Shown here piece after piece: positions 8,933 through 17,300 of a stretch of 36,588 nt of DNA. Under the pieces are notes generated by a model, which made no database searches, was not told the origin of the DNA, and saw only the letters and a list, made by a program, of their open reading frames with translations. Every line of letters starts with the position of its first letter. Position 1 is the stretch's first letter. The stretch is from JAJPGZ01 sp038229295 (GTDB lineage Bacteria > Verrucomicrobiota > Verrucomicrobiia > Chthoniobacterales > UBA10450): the NCBI GenBank assembly GCA_038229295.1, contig JBBROO010000031.1, positions 1 to 36,588 on the forward strand, in the 5' to 3' direction. A program made the position numbers and the translations under genes.

Positions 8933-9607
8933 TTACTGTTGCGGCGTGGCGGTCGCGCTCGGCTCCGGCTTCAGGCTAAGAGAGAGATCCACTTTGGCAG
9001 AGGATGACGGTTCCAATTCGCCCGGTGGCCCCGGCGGGGCTGGCGTTGACTCGAGCGCGGGCGTTGCGTTTTCCGACGGCTTTAGAAATCGATTCGGCGT
9101 CGCGCTCGGCAAAACTCGCGCCGGCGCCGACGAAGTTCGGGAAACAGGAAGACGCATGTCTAACAAACTCCCCTTGAATGCTCCCGTCGGCTCCGTCGCA
9201 TCCGAACTTCCATCCTCGGTCTTCCTGATGCGCTCGGATTTCGATTCTGTTTTCACCACTCTTTCCTTCAATTTACCGAAATTGATACGGTCCCGTGGTT
9301 CGCCCGCGCCATATGGGTTTACCGACGGCGTCGGAGAGGTGCCGTTTTTGTCGTAAACCCTCTTCGTGTCCTCTACCGTGCTATTGTCGATGTTGGTTTC
9401 GCCATTGTCGATCTCGCCGGACTTGGGAGGCTTTTGATTCATCGATGACGGCGGGATAGCGTCACCCTTGGTCGGGCCACTGTCCGCGTCAAAAGTCGTG
9501 TCCTGGCCCGCGCCTGAGTGGGCGAGAAGAAAAAAAAGCAGGCCCAAACCCGATGAAAACAAAATGATGTAACCCTGCGATTTGGATTTCATGTCGGCGT
9601 TTAGCAT
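8933..9607 (-). CDS. Secreted or membrane-anchored low-complexity protein of unknown function
   Basis: 224 residues. One hydrophobic segment (residues about 13-30, ILFSSGLGLLFFLLAHSGAG) acts as a signal peptide or anchor. The rest is hydrophilic, rich in Pro, Ser, Thr, Glu and Lys, with no recognised domain, and is probably disordered and periplasmic or extracellular. AGGAT upstream of the Met at 9607 favours that start over the Met five codons later. It lies between ku and ligD on the same strand, 33 bases after ligD, so it may be co-transcribed with ligD. Nothing in the sequence ties it to DNA repair, and an exported protein would not meet Ku or LigD. I do not recognise the family. Confidence 0.6.
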   Translation of the reverse strand: MLNADMKSKSQGYIILFSSGLGLLFFLLAHSGAGQDTTFDADSGPTKGDAIPPSSMNQKPPKSGEIDNGETNIDNSTVEDTKRVYDKNGTSPTPSVNPYGAGEPRDRINFGKLKERVVKTESKSERIRKTEDGSSDATEPTGAFKGSLLDMRLPVSRTSSAPARVLPSATPNRFLKPSENATPALESTPAPPGPPGELEPSSSAKVDLSLSLKPEPSATATPQQ

Positions 9608-9640
9608 TTAGCGCATCCTGGCGGCACTCGCAAGGATGGG

Positions 9641-11353
9641 TCAACCCTCGCTCTCGACCTCGCGCGCACTTTTGTCCTCGCGCAAGCCCAGAAACACCGG
9701 TTGGCGTAATTTTTTATCGCGCGTCCATTCTGCGAACTTAATTTGCGCCACAAAAACCGGGTTGGTCCATTGCATTTTGCGCATCATCGAGGGCGTGATC
9801 CCTTGCACCCATTGCCCGCCTTGTTTCGAAGGAAGATCGGCGAACGGACAATCATCGCGCCGGTCCGCCAAAAACTTTTTGTGCAAGATCGACAATGACT
9901 TTCCGGTGAAGCCGGAGCCCACTTTGCCCGCAAACAATAACTTTTTGTTCTTGTAATACCCGACCAGCACCGCGCCGAAATGTTTTCGCGCTCCGCCCGG
10001 CGGCGTGAAACCGCCGATGACAAACTCCTGCTCGTTCACGCATTTCAATTTGATCCACGCACCGCTTCGTCGGCCCGCTTCGTAAATCGACTCGCGCTCT
10101 TTGCCGATGAGTCCTTCCAGCCCGCGTCGCTTCACTTCGCTCAACAGCGCCTTCGCGTCTCCGCCGATCTCGCCCGAATAACGGATCGGATCGCCCACGC
10201 CTTCGCAAATTTTCGCGAGCAATTCTTTGCGCGCCGTCAACGGGAGTTTGAGCAAACTCTTGCCGTTGAGTTGCAGCAAATCGAAAACATAAAAACACAC
10301 CGGCGCTTTGCGTCCCTCCATCTCCAGCGCCTGCAATAATTGAAACGACGAACGTCCTTCTCCATCAAGCGCGACCACTTCACCGTCCATGACGCCTTCC
10401 TGGATCGACAACTTCTTCATCGCCACCGCGATCTCGGGAAAGCGCGGACGCAATTCATTCCCATTGCGCGAAATCAAATTCACTTTCGCGCCGTCTTTGA
10501 TCGCACAAGCGCGGATGCCATCGAACTTCAGTTCGTAAATCCAATCGCCCGCCGTCGGTGGATCATCGACCAAACGCGGCTTCATTGGATCGACAAATCG
10601 CGCTTTAGCCGATGGAAGATCGACAATCGCATCTTCGACACCATTCCGAGATGAAGATGTCGATCTTGTGGGCGCTACCTTTTTATTTTTTGCGCGCGGC
10701 TCTTTTTTTTTAAGCGCCGCTTTCACGCGATTCTTCAATGTCGATCTTGCGCTGGTGTCGTCGTCTTTGCGATTCGACTCCCATTCCGCGTCGCGATCTG
10801 CAGCGATTTGTTTTATCGTCCGCCCGCTCTTGACCGATTCGTCATCGCGTTTTTTCGAAAGCGGTTTCAAACTCGAACCCGCTTTCAAAAGCAGCCACTG
10901 ATTCTTCTCTTCGTTGCTGCGGATGCGAATGAGCGCCCATTCCCCTTTCGCCTTCTCGCCGTCGAGCACGAGGTGCAGCCGGCCATCGCGCAGGGCTTTC
11001 AGCGGTTGCTCGCCGTAGACATAATATTTTCCGCGGTCCCAAACCATGACCGTGCCGCCGCCGTATTGCCCCTGCGGAATGATCCCCTCAAAGGTCGCGT
11101 ATTCGACCGGATGATCTTCCACTTCCACCGCCAAATGTTTTTCGCCCTGCGCCCATGGCAATCCTTTCGGAACGGCCCACGACTTCAATACCCCGTCCAT
11201 CTCCAAACGAAAATCGTAATGCAATCGGCTGGCATCGTGTTTCTGAATCACGAAACGCGATGCGCCTTTGACCGCCTTCGGCAACGGCTTACCGCCTTTC
11301 GGCTCGGCCGTGCTGCCGAAATTACGTTTCCGTTTGTATTCGGTCAGTCCCAT
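9641..11353 (-). CDS. ligD: Non-homologous end-joining DNA ligase LigD (phosphoesterase plus ATP-dependent ligase)
   Basis: 570 residues in two domains. Residues about 30-160 are the 3'-phosphoesterase domain, with KHDASRLHYDFRLE (38-51) and HPVEY (81-85) carrying expected metal-binding His and Asp residues. Residues about 165-250 are a Lys/Arg/Ser-rich linker. From 255 on comes the ATP-dependent ligase: motif I is ELKFDGIR (274-281) with Lys276 as adenylation residue, followed by DGEVVALD, EGLIGKER and WIKLK motifs and the C-terminal OB domain. The primase/polymerase domain of long LigD proteins is absent. It should seal ends held by Ku. Three copies of the AAGATCGACA repeat lie in the linker and a fourth in the ligase OB part. 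No Shine-Dalgarno is obvious at the chosen start. Confidence 0.95.
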   Translation of the reverse strand: MGLTEYKRKRNFGSTAEPKGGKPLPKAVKGASRFVIQKHDASRLHYDFRLEMDGVLKSWAVPKGLPWAQGEKHLAVEVEDHPVEYATFEGIIPQGQYGGGTVMVWDRGKYYVYGEQPLKALRDGRLHLVLDGEKAKGEWALIRIRSNEEKNQWLLLKAGSSLKPLSKKRDDESVKSGRTIKQIAADRDAEWESNRKDDDTSARSTLKNRVKAALKKKEPRAKNKKVAPTRSTSSSRNGVEDAIVDLPSAKARFVDPMKPRLVDDPPTAGDWIYELKFDGIRACAIKDGAKVNLISRNGNELRPRFPEIAVAMKKLSIQEGVMDGEVVALDGEGRSSFQLLQALEMEGRKAPVCFYVFDLLQLNGKSLLKLPLTARKELLAKICEGVGDPIRYSGEIGGDAKALLSEVKRRGLEGLIGKERESIYEAGRRSGAWIKLKCVNEQEFVIGGFTPPGGARKHFGAVLVGYYKNKKLLFAGKVGSGFTGKSLSILHKKFLADRRDDCPFADLPSKQGGQWVQGITPSMMRKMQWTNPVFVAQIKFAEWTRDKKLRQPVFLGLREDKSAREVESEG

Positions 11354-11371
11354 CGCGCTAAGAATTTACAG

Positions 11372-11415
11372 GTTAAAACGAAAACGCCACCGCGACCACG
11401 AAGGCGGCGGTGGCG
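11372..11415 (-). terminator. Intrinsic terminator after the DUF892 gene
   Basis: On the minus strand a perfect 9-bp stem CGCCACCGC/GCGGTGGCG with a 13-base loop is followed at once by TTTTCGTTTT. It lies 21 bases after the DUF892 stop and before ligD, so it should end that transcript and leave ligD with its own promoter. Confidence 0.75.
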
Positions 11416-11436
11416 ATTAATTTCGTAGATGTCGAT

Positions 11437-11973
11437 CTAACGGCGACGCGAACCCGCGACTGCGGTCTCTTCCTCTTCAATTTCGGAAAGCGCGTCCTGA
11501 TTCACGATCTCCTCCGCCAATTCGTTCAATCGTTTATCCGCTTCACCCTCTTCATCGAGAGTTTGCTGCAGCAAATCGGCCGCTTCCTCTTCGCCTAACA
11601 AGCTCGCCCACGTCCGCACCGTGCCGTAGCTCGCGATCTCGTAATGCTCCACTTTTTGCGCGGCCGCAATAATGCCGGCGTCGAGCACTGACTCCTCGCC
11701 ATCTTCCTCCAGAATCTCCGAGCCTTCCTCGACCAAGCCCTTCATCGCTTTGCAAGTTTTACCCTTCGGATTTTCATCGAGTCCCTTGAAAATTTCTTCC
11801 AGCCGCTCGATGTGCCCTTGCGTTTCTTCGAGATGGTCCTCGAAGGCCTGCTTTAATTCTGCCGACGATGCGCCCTTGGCCATCTTCGGCAACGCCTTGA
11901 GCAATTGGTTCTCGGCGTTGTAAAGATCACGCAATTCTTCAACGTAAAGTTTGTTCAATGTATCCAGCTTCAT
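11437..11973 (-). CDS. YciF/DUF892 ferritin-like stress protein
   Basis: 178 residues, all helical in character, matching the DUF892 (PF05974) ferritin-like family at normal length. Residues 1-30 read MKLDTLNKLYVEELRDLYNA in part, the family's signature N-terminus. Glu/His pairs such as EDHLEETQGHIERLEEIF and AAQKVEHYEIASYGT supply the expected di-metal ligands. Members are induced in general and osmotic stress; the biochemical role is not settled. A strong AGGAGGAA precedes the ATG. The stop TAG is embedded in a copy of the dispersed repeat (11430-11439), and a strong terminator follows, so this is a single-gene unit between tsf and ligD. Confidence 0.92.
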   Translation of the reverse strand: MKLDTLNKLYVEELRDLYNAENQLLKALPKMAKGASSAELKQAFEDHLEETQGHIERLEEIFKGLDENPKGKTCKAMKGLVEEGSEILEEDGEESVLDAGIIAAAQKVEHYEIASYGTVRTWASLLGEEEAADLLQQTLDEEGEADKRLNELAEEIVNQDALSEIEEEETAVAGSRRR

Positions 11974-12099
11974 AATTTCCTCCTGTTTGTGTTTTATGGC
12001 GGCCCCGGAATCATTCCCTGCCCGCCTTTGGCGCAGCGCCGAACGGCAGCCACTCTAAAAAGAAAACGGATGCGCGCGATAATTTGCGCGTATTTCGAT

Positions 12100-12127
12100 T
12101 AAAAAATCTCGCCCGCGGTTCGCCGGC
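12100..12127 (-). terminator. Probable intrinsic terminator of rpsB-tsf
   Basis: Starting 16 bases after the tsf stop, the minus strand forms GCCGGCG-AAC-CGCGGGC, a 7-bp stem with one mismatch. This is followed by GAGA and six T residues. Position and shape fit the end of the rpsB-tsf transcript; the mismatch and the four-base gap before the T-run lower confidence. Confidence 0.5.
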
Positions 12128-12143
12128 AGATTCCGATGTCGAT

Positions 12144-12791
12144 CTAAGCGGCTTGTTCCGCCGTCTCTTCGACTTTCTCAGCAGCCGGCAACTCTTCCGC
12201 CAGCGGTTCGCCCACGAGATATCGAGTAAATCGGCGAATGACAATATTCTCACCGAGCTCGGCGATTTTCGCGCCGACTAATTCCTTGATCGTCTGGTCC
12301 GGATTTTTAATAAAGCCCTGCTCCAGCAAACAGACCGTGCTGTAAAACTTATCCAACTTTCCATCGACAATCTTCAAGACCACGTTCGCCGGTTTGCCTT
12401 TGACCTGCGTTTCGTAAATCGAGCGCTCGGTTGCAACGGTCTTTCCCGGAACTTCCTCACGACTCACGTAAAGCGGATGCGCCGCCGCGATGTGCAGCGT
12501 GATGTCTTTCACGAACGCGCGAAAGATTTCGTTCTTCGCCACGAAATCCGTTTCGCAATTTACTTCCACCAGCACGCCGACCTTACCCTGCAAATGAATG
12601 TAGGAAGCGACGATCCCTTCTTTCGCGGCGCGCGATGCTTTCTTGCCCGCGCTCGCGATTCCTTTCGTCCGCAAAATCGTTTCGGCTTTCTCCAGGTCGC
12701 CGCCGCTCTCGGCCAGAGCACGTTTGCAATCCATCATGCCGGCGTTCGTTTTCTCGCGCAGTTGCTTAACGAGCGTTGGATTGATTTCCAT
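12144..12791 (-). CDS. tsf: Elongation factor Ts
   Basis: 215 residues, the short form of EF-Ts (as in Thermus) rather than the about 280-residue enteric form. The N-terminal UBA-like domain has the signature LREKTNAGMMDCKRAL (11-26), and VEVNCETDFVAKN (76-87) is the second family signature. EF-Ts exchanges GDP for GTP on EF-Tu, whose gene lies at the right end of this window. It follows rpsB by 58 bases, the usual bacterial rpsB-tsf operon. A copy of the dispersed repeat (12811-12820) sits in that spacer and a second copy (12137-12146) contains the stop codon. The C-terminal residues are Ala/Glu-rich. Confidence 0.97.
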   Translation of the reverse strand: MEINPTLVKQLREKTNAGMMDCKRALAESGGDLEKAETILRTKGIASAGKKASRAAKEGIVASYIHLQGKVGVLVEVNCETDFVAKNEIFRAFVKDITLHIAAAHPLYVSREEVPGKTVATERSIYETQVKGKPANVVLKIVDGKLDKFYSTVCLLEQGFIKNPDQTIKELVGAKIAELGENIVIRRFTRYLVGEPLAEELPAAEKVEETAEQAA

Positions 12792-12849
12792 AAACTAAAA
12801 GATTCGTCGCAAGATCGACATCTTCACCAGCCGGTTCGCCACCGCGGCG

Positions 12850-13581
12850 CTACGCGGACACCGCCGACATGTCGAGCTGCTCGCGCACGCGGGCCTCACC
12901 GCTCGCCGACACAATCGCATCGACCAATTTTTGCAGCACCACACGAATCGCGCGAATCGCGTCGTCATTTCCCGCGATTGGATAATCGATCACTTCCGGA
13001 TCAGCGTTCGTATCCACGATCGCCACCACTGGAATGTTGAGACGGCGCGCTTCCTTCACCGCATTTTCCTCGCGTGGCGTATCGATAATCACCAGCGCCT
13101 GCGGCAACTGCGACATTTCGAGGACGCCATCAAGATTGCGCCGCAGCTTCGCCGCTTCGCGATTCAACGCGGCTAGTTCCGATTTCCCCATCTTTTTGTA
13201 CTCGGGCGATTTCTCGATCTCTTCGATGTATTTCAAACGCCCAATGCTTTTTCGAATCGTCGCCAAATTCGTCAACGTCCCGCCGAGCCAGCGTTGGTTC
13301 ACATAAAATTGTCCGCACGCGATGGCCGCTTCCTTGACCGCTTCCTGCGCCTGCTTCTTGCAACCGACGAACAAAATCTTTCCGCCGCGCCGCGTCACTT
13401 CCTGCAGAAATTCCGTCGCGCGATGCAATTGCAGCACCGTCTCATCGAGGTTGATAATGTAAATCTGGTTGCGCTTCTCGAAAATGAACGGCTTCATCTT
13501 CGGATTCCAGCGCTTGGTCTGGTGACCGAAATGCACGCCCGCTTCCAAAAGCTCAGGCACTAATTCTGTAGGATTCGCCAT
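12850..13581 (-). CDS. rpsB: 30S ribosomal protein S2
   Basis: 243 residues, normal for S2. LLEAGVHFGHQTKRWNPKM near the N-terminus is the first signature, and PQALVIIDTPREENAVKEA together with IPVVAIVDTNADPEVIDYPI the second. S2 binds the back of the 30S head-body junction and is needed for assembly. It is the first gene of rpsB-tsf. The 202-base gap to the divergent accessory gene at 13784 must hold the promoter, but I see no convincing -35/-10 pair. No clear Shine-Dalgarno precedes the ATG, which is not rare for S2. Confidence 0.98.
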   Translation of the reverse strand: MANPTELVPELLEAGVHFGHQTKRWNPKMKPFIFEKRNQIYIINLDETVLQLHRATEFLQEVTRRGGKILFVGCKKQAQEAVKEAAIACGQFYVNQRWLGGTLTNLATIRKSIGRLKYIEEIEKSPEYKKMGKSELAALNREAAKLRRNLDGVLEMSQLPQALVIIDTPREENAVKEARRLNIPVVAIVDTNADPEVIDYPIAGNDDAIRAIRVVLQKLVDAIVSASGEARVREQLDMSAVSA

Positions 13582-13783
13582 AGGGAAAATCGCGTCAGCC
13601 GAGAGGCGGAACAGCGAGCGGGGAAGATGCTACACCGGCGCGGGAAAGGCAAACGGAATATTCATGGCTTCGGATTGCGCATCGATGCTTCCTAAAAGTC
13701 GTCACACAAATGTTACGAAATTAATGTCGAGCTTGTCTGGACGATTCGTGTAGGGTGCTGCTTGGCGGAAAATTGGGGGTGGT

Positions 13784-14368
13784 ATGAATCGGCGAATGAT
13801 TTTGAGCGTAGCAGTGCTCGGTCTGTTATTGCTCGTTGTTCTCACTTGGAAATTCAGCGCCAGCAAAATCACTCCATTGGGCGCTCACACTGAGACAAGC
13901 GCGACCTCTTCGAATCGCACAACTGCGGCGCAACCGCGCCCGAGTCTCTCCGTCGCTTACGCATCAGTGCCTCCGAGAATTGCACCGGAGCAACCAATGC
14001 CAACACCGGTGCCGGGGCAGGCGTCGGTTAAGCTCGGTGAAAAATCGCTTTCACCAAAAAATAATGCCGGCCACTTCGAGCGAATCGCCGTGAAGTTAAA
14101 TCAATCGGTGCCGATCCAGCTCTCGTGGCCAGAAGACAACACACATGAAGATGTTTTCGTCCAGGCGGTGCATGGCGGAAAGATCGACAACAGCGGAAAC
14201 AGCAAGCGTTTCTCATTAACCGGTGACAAAACGATTTCTTTTGTCTTCACACCCGACAGTGGAACGGGATCGTACGAAATCGTTTTGCGACGCGGGACTA
14301 TCGAAGAAGCACTTCAATTCTGGGTGCCGACCGGCAACCCGAAAGCTGATCCACCAACACTAAAGTAA
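13784..14368 (+). CDS. Membrane-anchored or secreted protein of unknown function, first gene of the RHS module
   Basis: 194 residues. Residues 1-25 (MNRRMILSVAVLGLLLLVVL at the start) form an uncleaved anchor or signal peptide. Residues 30-85 are Pro/Thr/Ala-rich, a likely spacer. Residues 95-185 look beta-rich, with VPIQLSWPEDN and GTGSYEIVLRRG, perhaps a small immunoglobulin-like fold. GGGGGTGG just before the ATG serves as ribosome binding site. It ends 13 bases before the RHS gene on the same strand, so the two are probably one transcript. An accessory role in displaying or handling the RHS protein is possible but is inference from position. I do not recognise the family. Confidence 0.65.
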   Translation: MNRRMILSVAVLGLLLLVVLTWKFSASKITPLGAHTETSATSSNRTTAAQPRPSLSVAYASVPPRIAPEQPMPTPVPGQASVKLGEKSLSPKNNAGHFERIAVKLNQSVPIQLSWPEDNTHEDVFVQAVHGGKIDNSGNSKRFSLTGDKTISFVFTPDSGTGSYEIVLRRGTIEEALQFWVPTGNPKADPPTLK

Positions 14369-14381
14369 AAGTACCTTAGCA

Positions 14382-17300
14382 ATGAAAAAAATATTCGTAC
14401 CTTTTTGTGTAATTAATCTCGCTTTGGTATCGCTCGCACAAGCTGGCGATTGCGGAAATTGCGGCTTCGGCGGTCCAGGAGGTGGTGGCAGCCCTTCGCC
14501 ATCTCCCTCCTGTTCGCCTCCTCCACCTTCCGGTCAGGGCGGAGCGAACAAATTTAACGCCTACACAGGCAACGTACATCGAGAGGTTCCTGATCTCCAA
14601 ATTTTCAACGGTGTCGGCGAAGAGAAACTGGCGTTCAAGCGGGTCACGACCAGCCGATACAAGCCGGCAATTCCAACTCCGCTCGGCACCGGCGGAAGCT
14701 GGCGACACAGCTACTACTGGAACATCGTGCCGAATGGAACTGACCCGGTCACGGGAACAGAAATTATTCACGTTGATTACCCAGACGGAACTGAATTCGA
14801 TTTTCACAAAGAGACTACAACATCGCTCTATCTCACTGGAGTAAGTGCGACACAGGAGCGCATCGAGCAATCATCGAGCGATTCGAATCAGTATTATTTG
14901 TGGTTCCCGGACGGAAAAAGAATCTCGTTTCGGAAACAAGTTAATGGCGGCACGACCACGTTTTCGACCAATGGATTTTACGATAAGCACAACAACTTCT
15001 ACGCATTCACGGTCGACTCGAAGAACCGTGTTACTCGGGTGACGGAACTCGGTGGTCGCTATATCCAGATCAATTACGGCTCGATCGGCAACTTCAATGT
15101 TGTAAACGCAAACTTCTCCTACACGAACGCGACCGCAACAACGGTAAGCGTTGCCGGCGAATTCAACGGGTGGAGCGCCAATGCTAATCCGATGGTGAAC
15201 AACAACGGCACTTGGACAGCCAACGTGCCGGTTCAGCCGAACACGTCGTATCAATACAAATTTGTCGTTAACGGCAATACGTGGGTCTCGGATCCTAATA
15301 ACCCGACCACCTTTCCAGCTGGCGGACCCTCCACCGGAAATAACTCCGTGATGTCGCCGGTAACGAATCAGGATATCGGAACAAGCAATTCACCAGTTCC
15401 AATTACGTTTTCATACACGAATGGAACCGCCACAAGTGTTTCAGTCGCAGGACAGTTCAACAATTGGAGCGCGACAGCTAATCCGTTAACCAAATCGGGA
15501 TCGACATGGACGACCACGATGAACATCTCGCAGGGCGCCTATCAGTACAAGCTTGTCGTCAATGGGAGCACCTGGATTATCGATCCAAACAATTCGTTCA
15601 CAAAACCGGACGGCTATGGCGGGTACAATTCCAATCTTGTTGTCGGTCCGCTTGATGAAGGAATTCTGCAAGTACTCGGCAGCGATGGGCGTTCGGTAAA
15701 TTACAACTACACCATGTTCACCGTGGGCGGGTCGATCTACTCCACGCTCACGCAGGCGAATTATAGTGATGGCACTGCCGCGCAATACAGTTATTCCACG
15801 CCGACGATTGGAAGTCGTCCCACGCTCGCGACTGCAAACGACCCGCGTTACAAGGGCGCGATCTCACGCGTCGCGTACACATATCAGGCAAACGGGATTG
15901 AGGGTTTCATATCTCAGGAAAAGAGTCTGGTCGATGGTACGGTCATCGCCAGTCTTGCACCTTCGAACGACAATATACGCATCGTCACCACCGGTGGAAC
16001 GACAGTCCAACTGAATTTCAGCGGCGGACATGTCGCCAGTCGGACCGATTCGTTAGGGCGCGTTCAAAGCTACGGCTACTTCAATGACAGCTGGGGAATG
16101 CAGTCGGGCTATACCGACGCCAACGGCACCAGTTCCTATCAACGCACGGCGCAATTCGGCAATCCGAGCCGTGTGACGTTCCCTGACGGCAAATTTCGCG
16201 CTACTACCTTCACGAGCGACATCAAGCCATTCTTTGAAGCGACCGCTACTGATGAGAATGGCAAGGTCACTTCGTACACGCGCGACACCAACGGACGGCC
16301 GACGCGAATCGATTACCCGGACCAGAGTTACGAGACGTTTACTTACGACAACAACAATTTCGGACTGTTGTTAAACCACCGATTGCCCAACAGCGCAACT
16401 GAGTCGTTTACTTATTACACCGCAACCGACATGGATGGAAAAGTGGGCGACATCAAAACGAAAACTGATGGCGCAGGAAATCCCACAACTTACACGTATG
16501 ACGGCGCTGGTCGCGTGCTGACTGAGAAAGATGGCCGCAACAACGTCACAAGCTACCAGTACAATGAGCGTGGCCAGGTCATCTCCACCACAAATCCGGA
16601 TGGGAGCATACGCACATTCGCTTACGATACTTTCGGCAACCGAACACTGGTGACAAACGAGCTGGGGAAAAGTTGGACCTACACGTACGACCAATACAAT
16701 CGAGTCACGTCAGTGACCGATCCATTAAACCGGACAACTCAATACGCGTATGGGCTTCCAAATGGCGGTTGTACTTCATCGTGCAGCGCGGAGGATAAGC
16801 CGATCAGCATCACTTTGCCCAGCGGCAAGAAAACAACGATCGTTTACGATACCGAGTGGCAGAAGACGAGCGAGACAGCCGGAGCAAATACAGCCGATGC
16901 CGCCACGACCAGTTATGGATACGATTCGCTTGGCAACTTGACCAGCACCACTGACCCGCGCGGGAAAGTCTGGAGTTACACATATGACAACCGAGATCGG
17001 AAGACACGCGCGACTGATCCCAATGGGAACTATACCGAATGGACGTACGACAATGCGAGCAATCTGTTGACCGAAAAACGATCCGGGGATCTTAATCCGA
17101 CTAATTATATCTATGACGGCGCGAATCGTCGCACCGACATCACCGATCAAGCCGGAAACAATACGCATATGACGTACGACGGCGCGGGGAACATCCTCAC
17201 GCTGCGTGATGCACGGCAGAACACCTACACTTTCATCTACGACGGTATGAACCGGAAGACCGGTCTCGCCTACCCAACCGGCGGCGGCAGTGAGAGCTGG

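Noticed and set aside
9608..9640. Hairpin CATCCT/AGGATG after ligD as a terminator
   Set aside because: Only six base pairs with a 13-base loop and no T-run.
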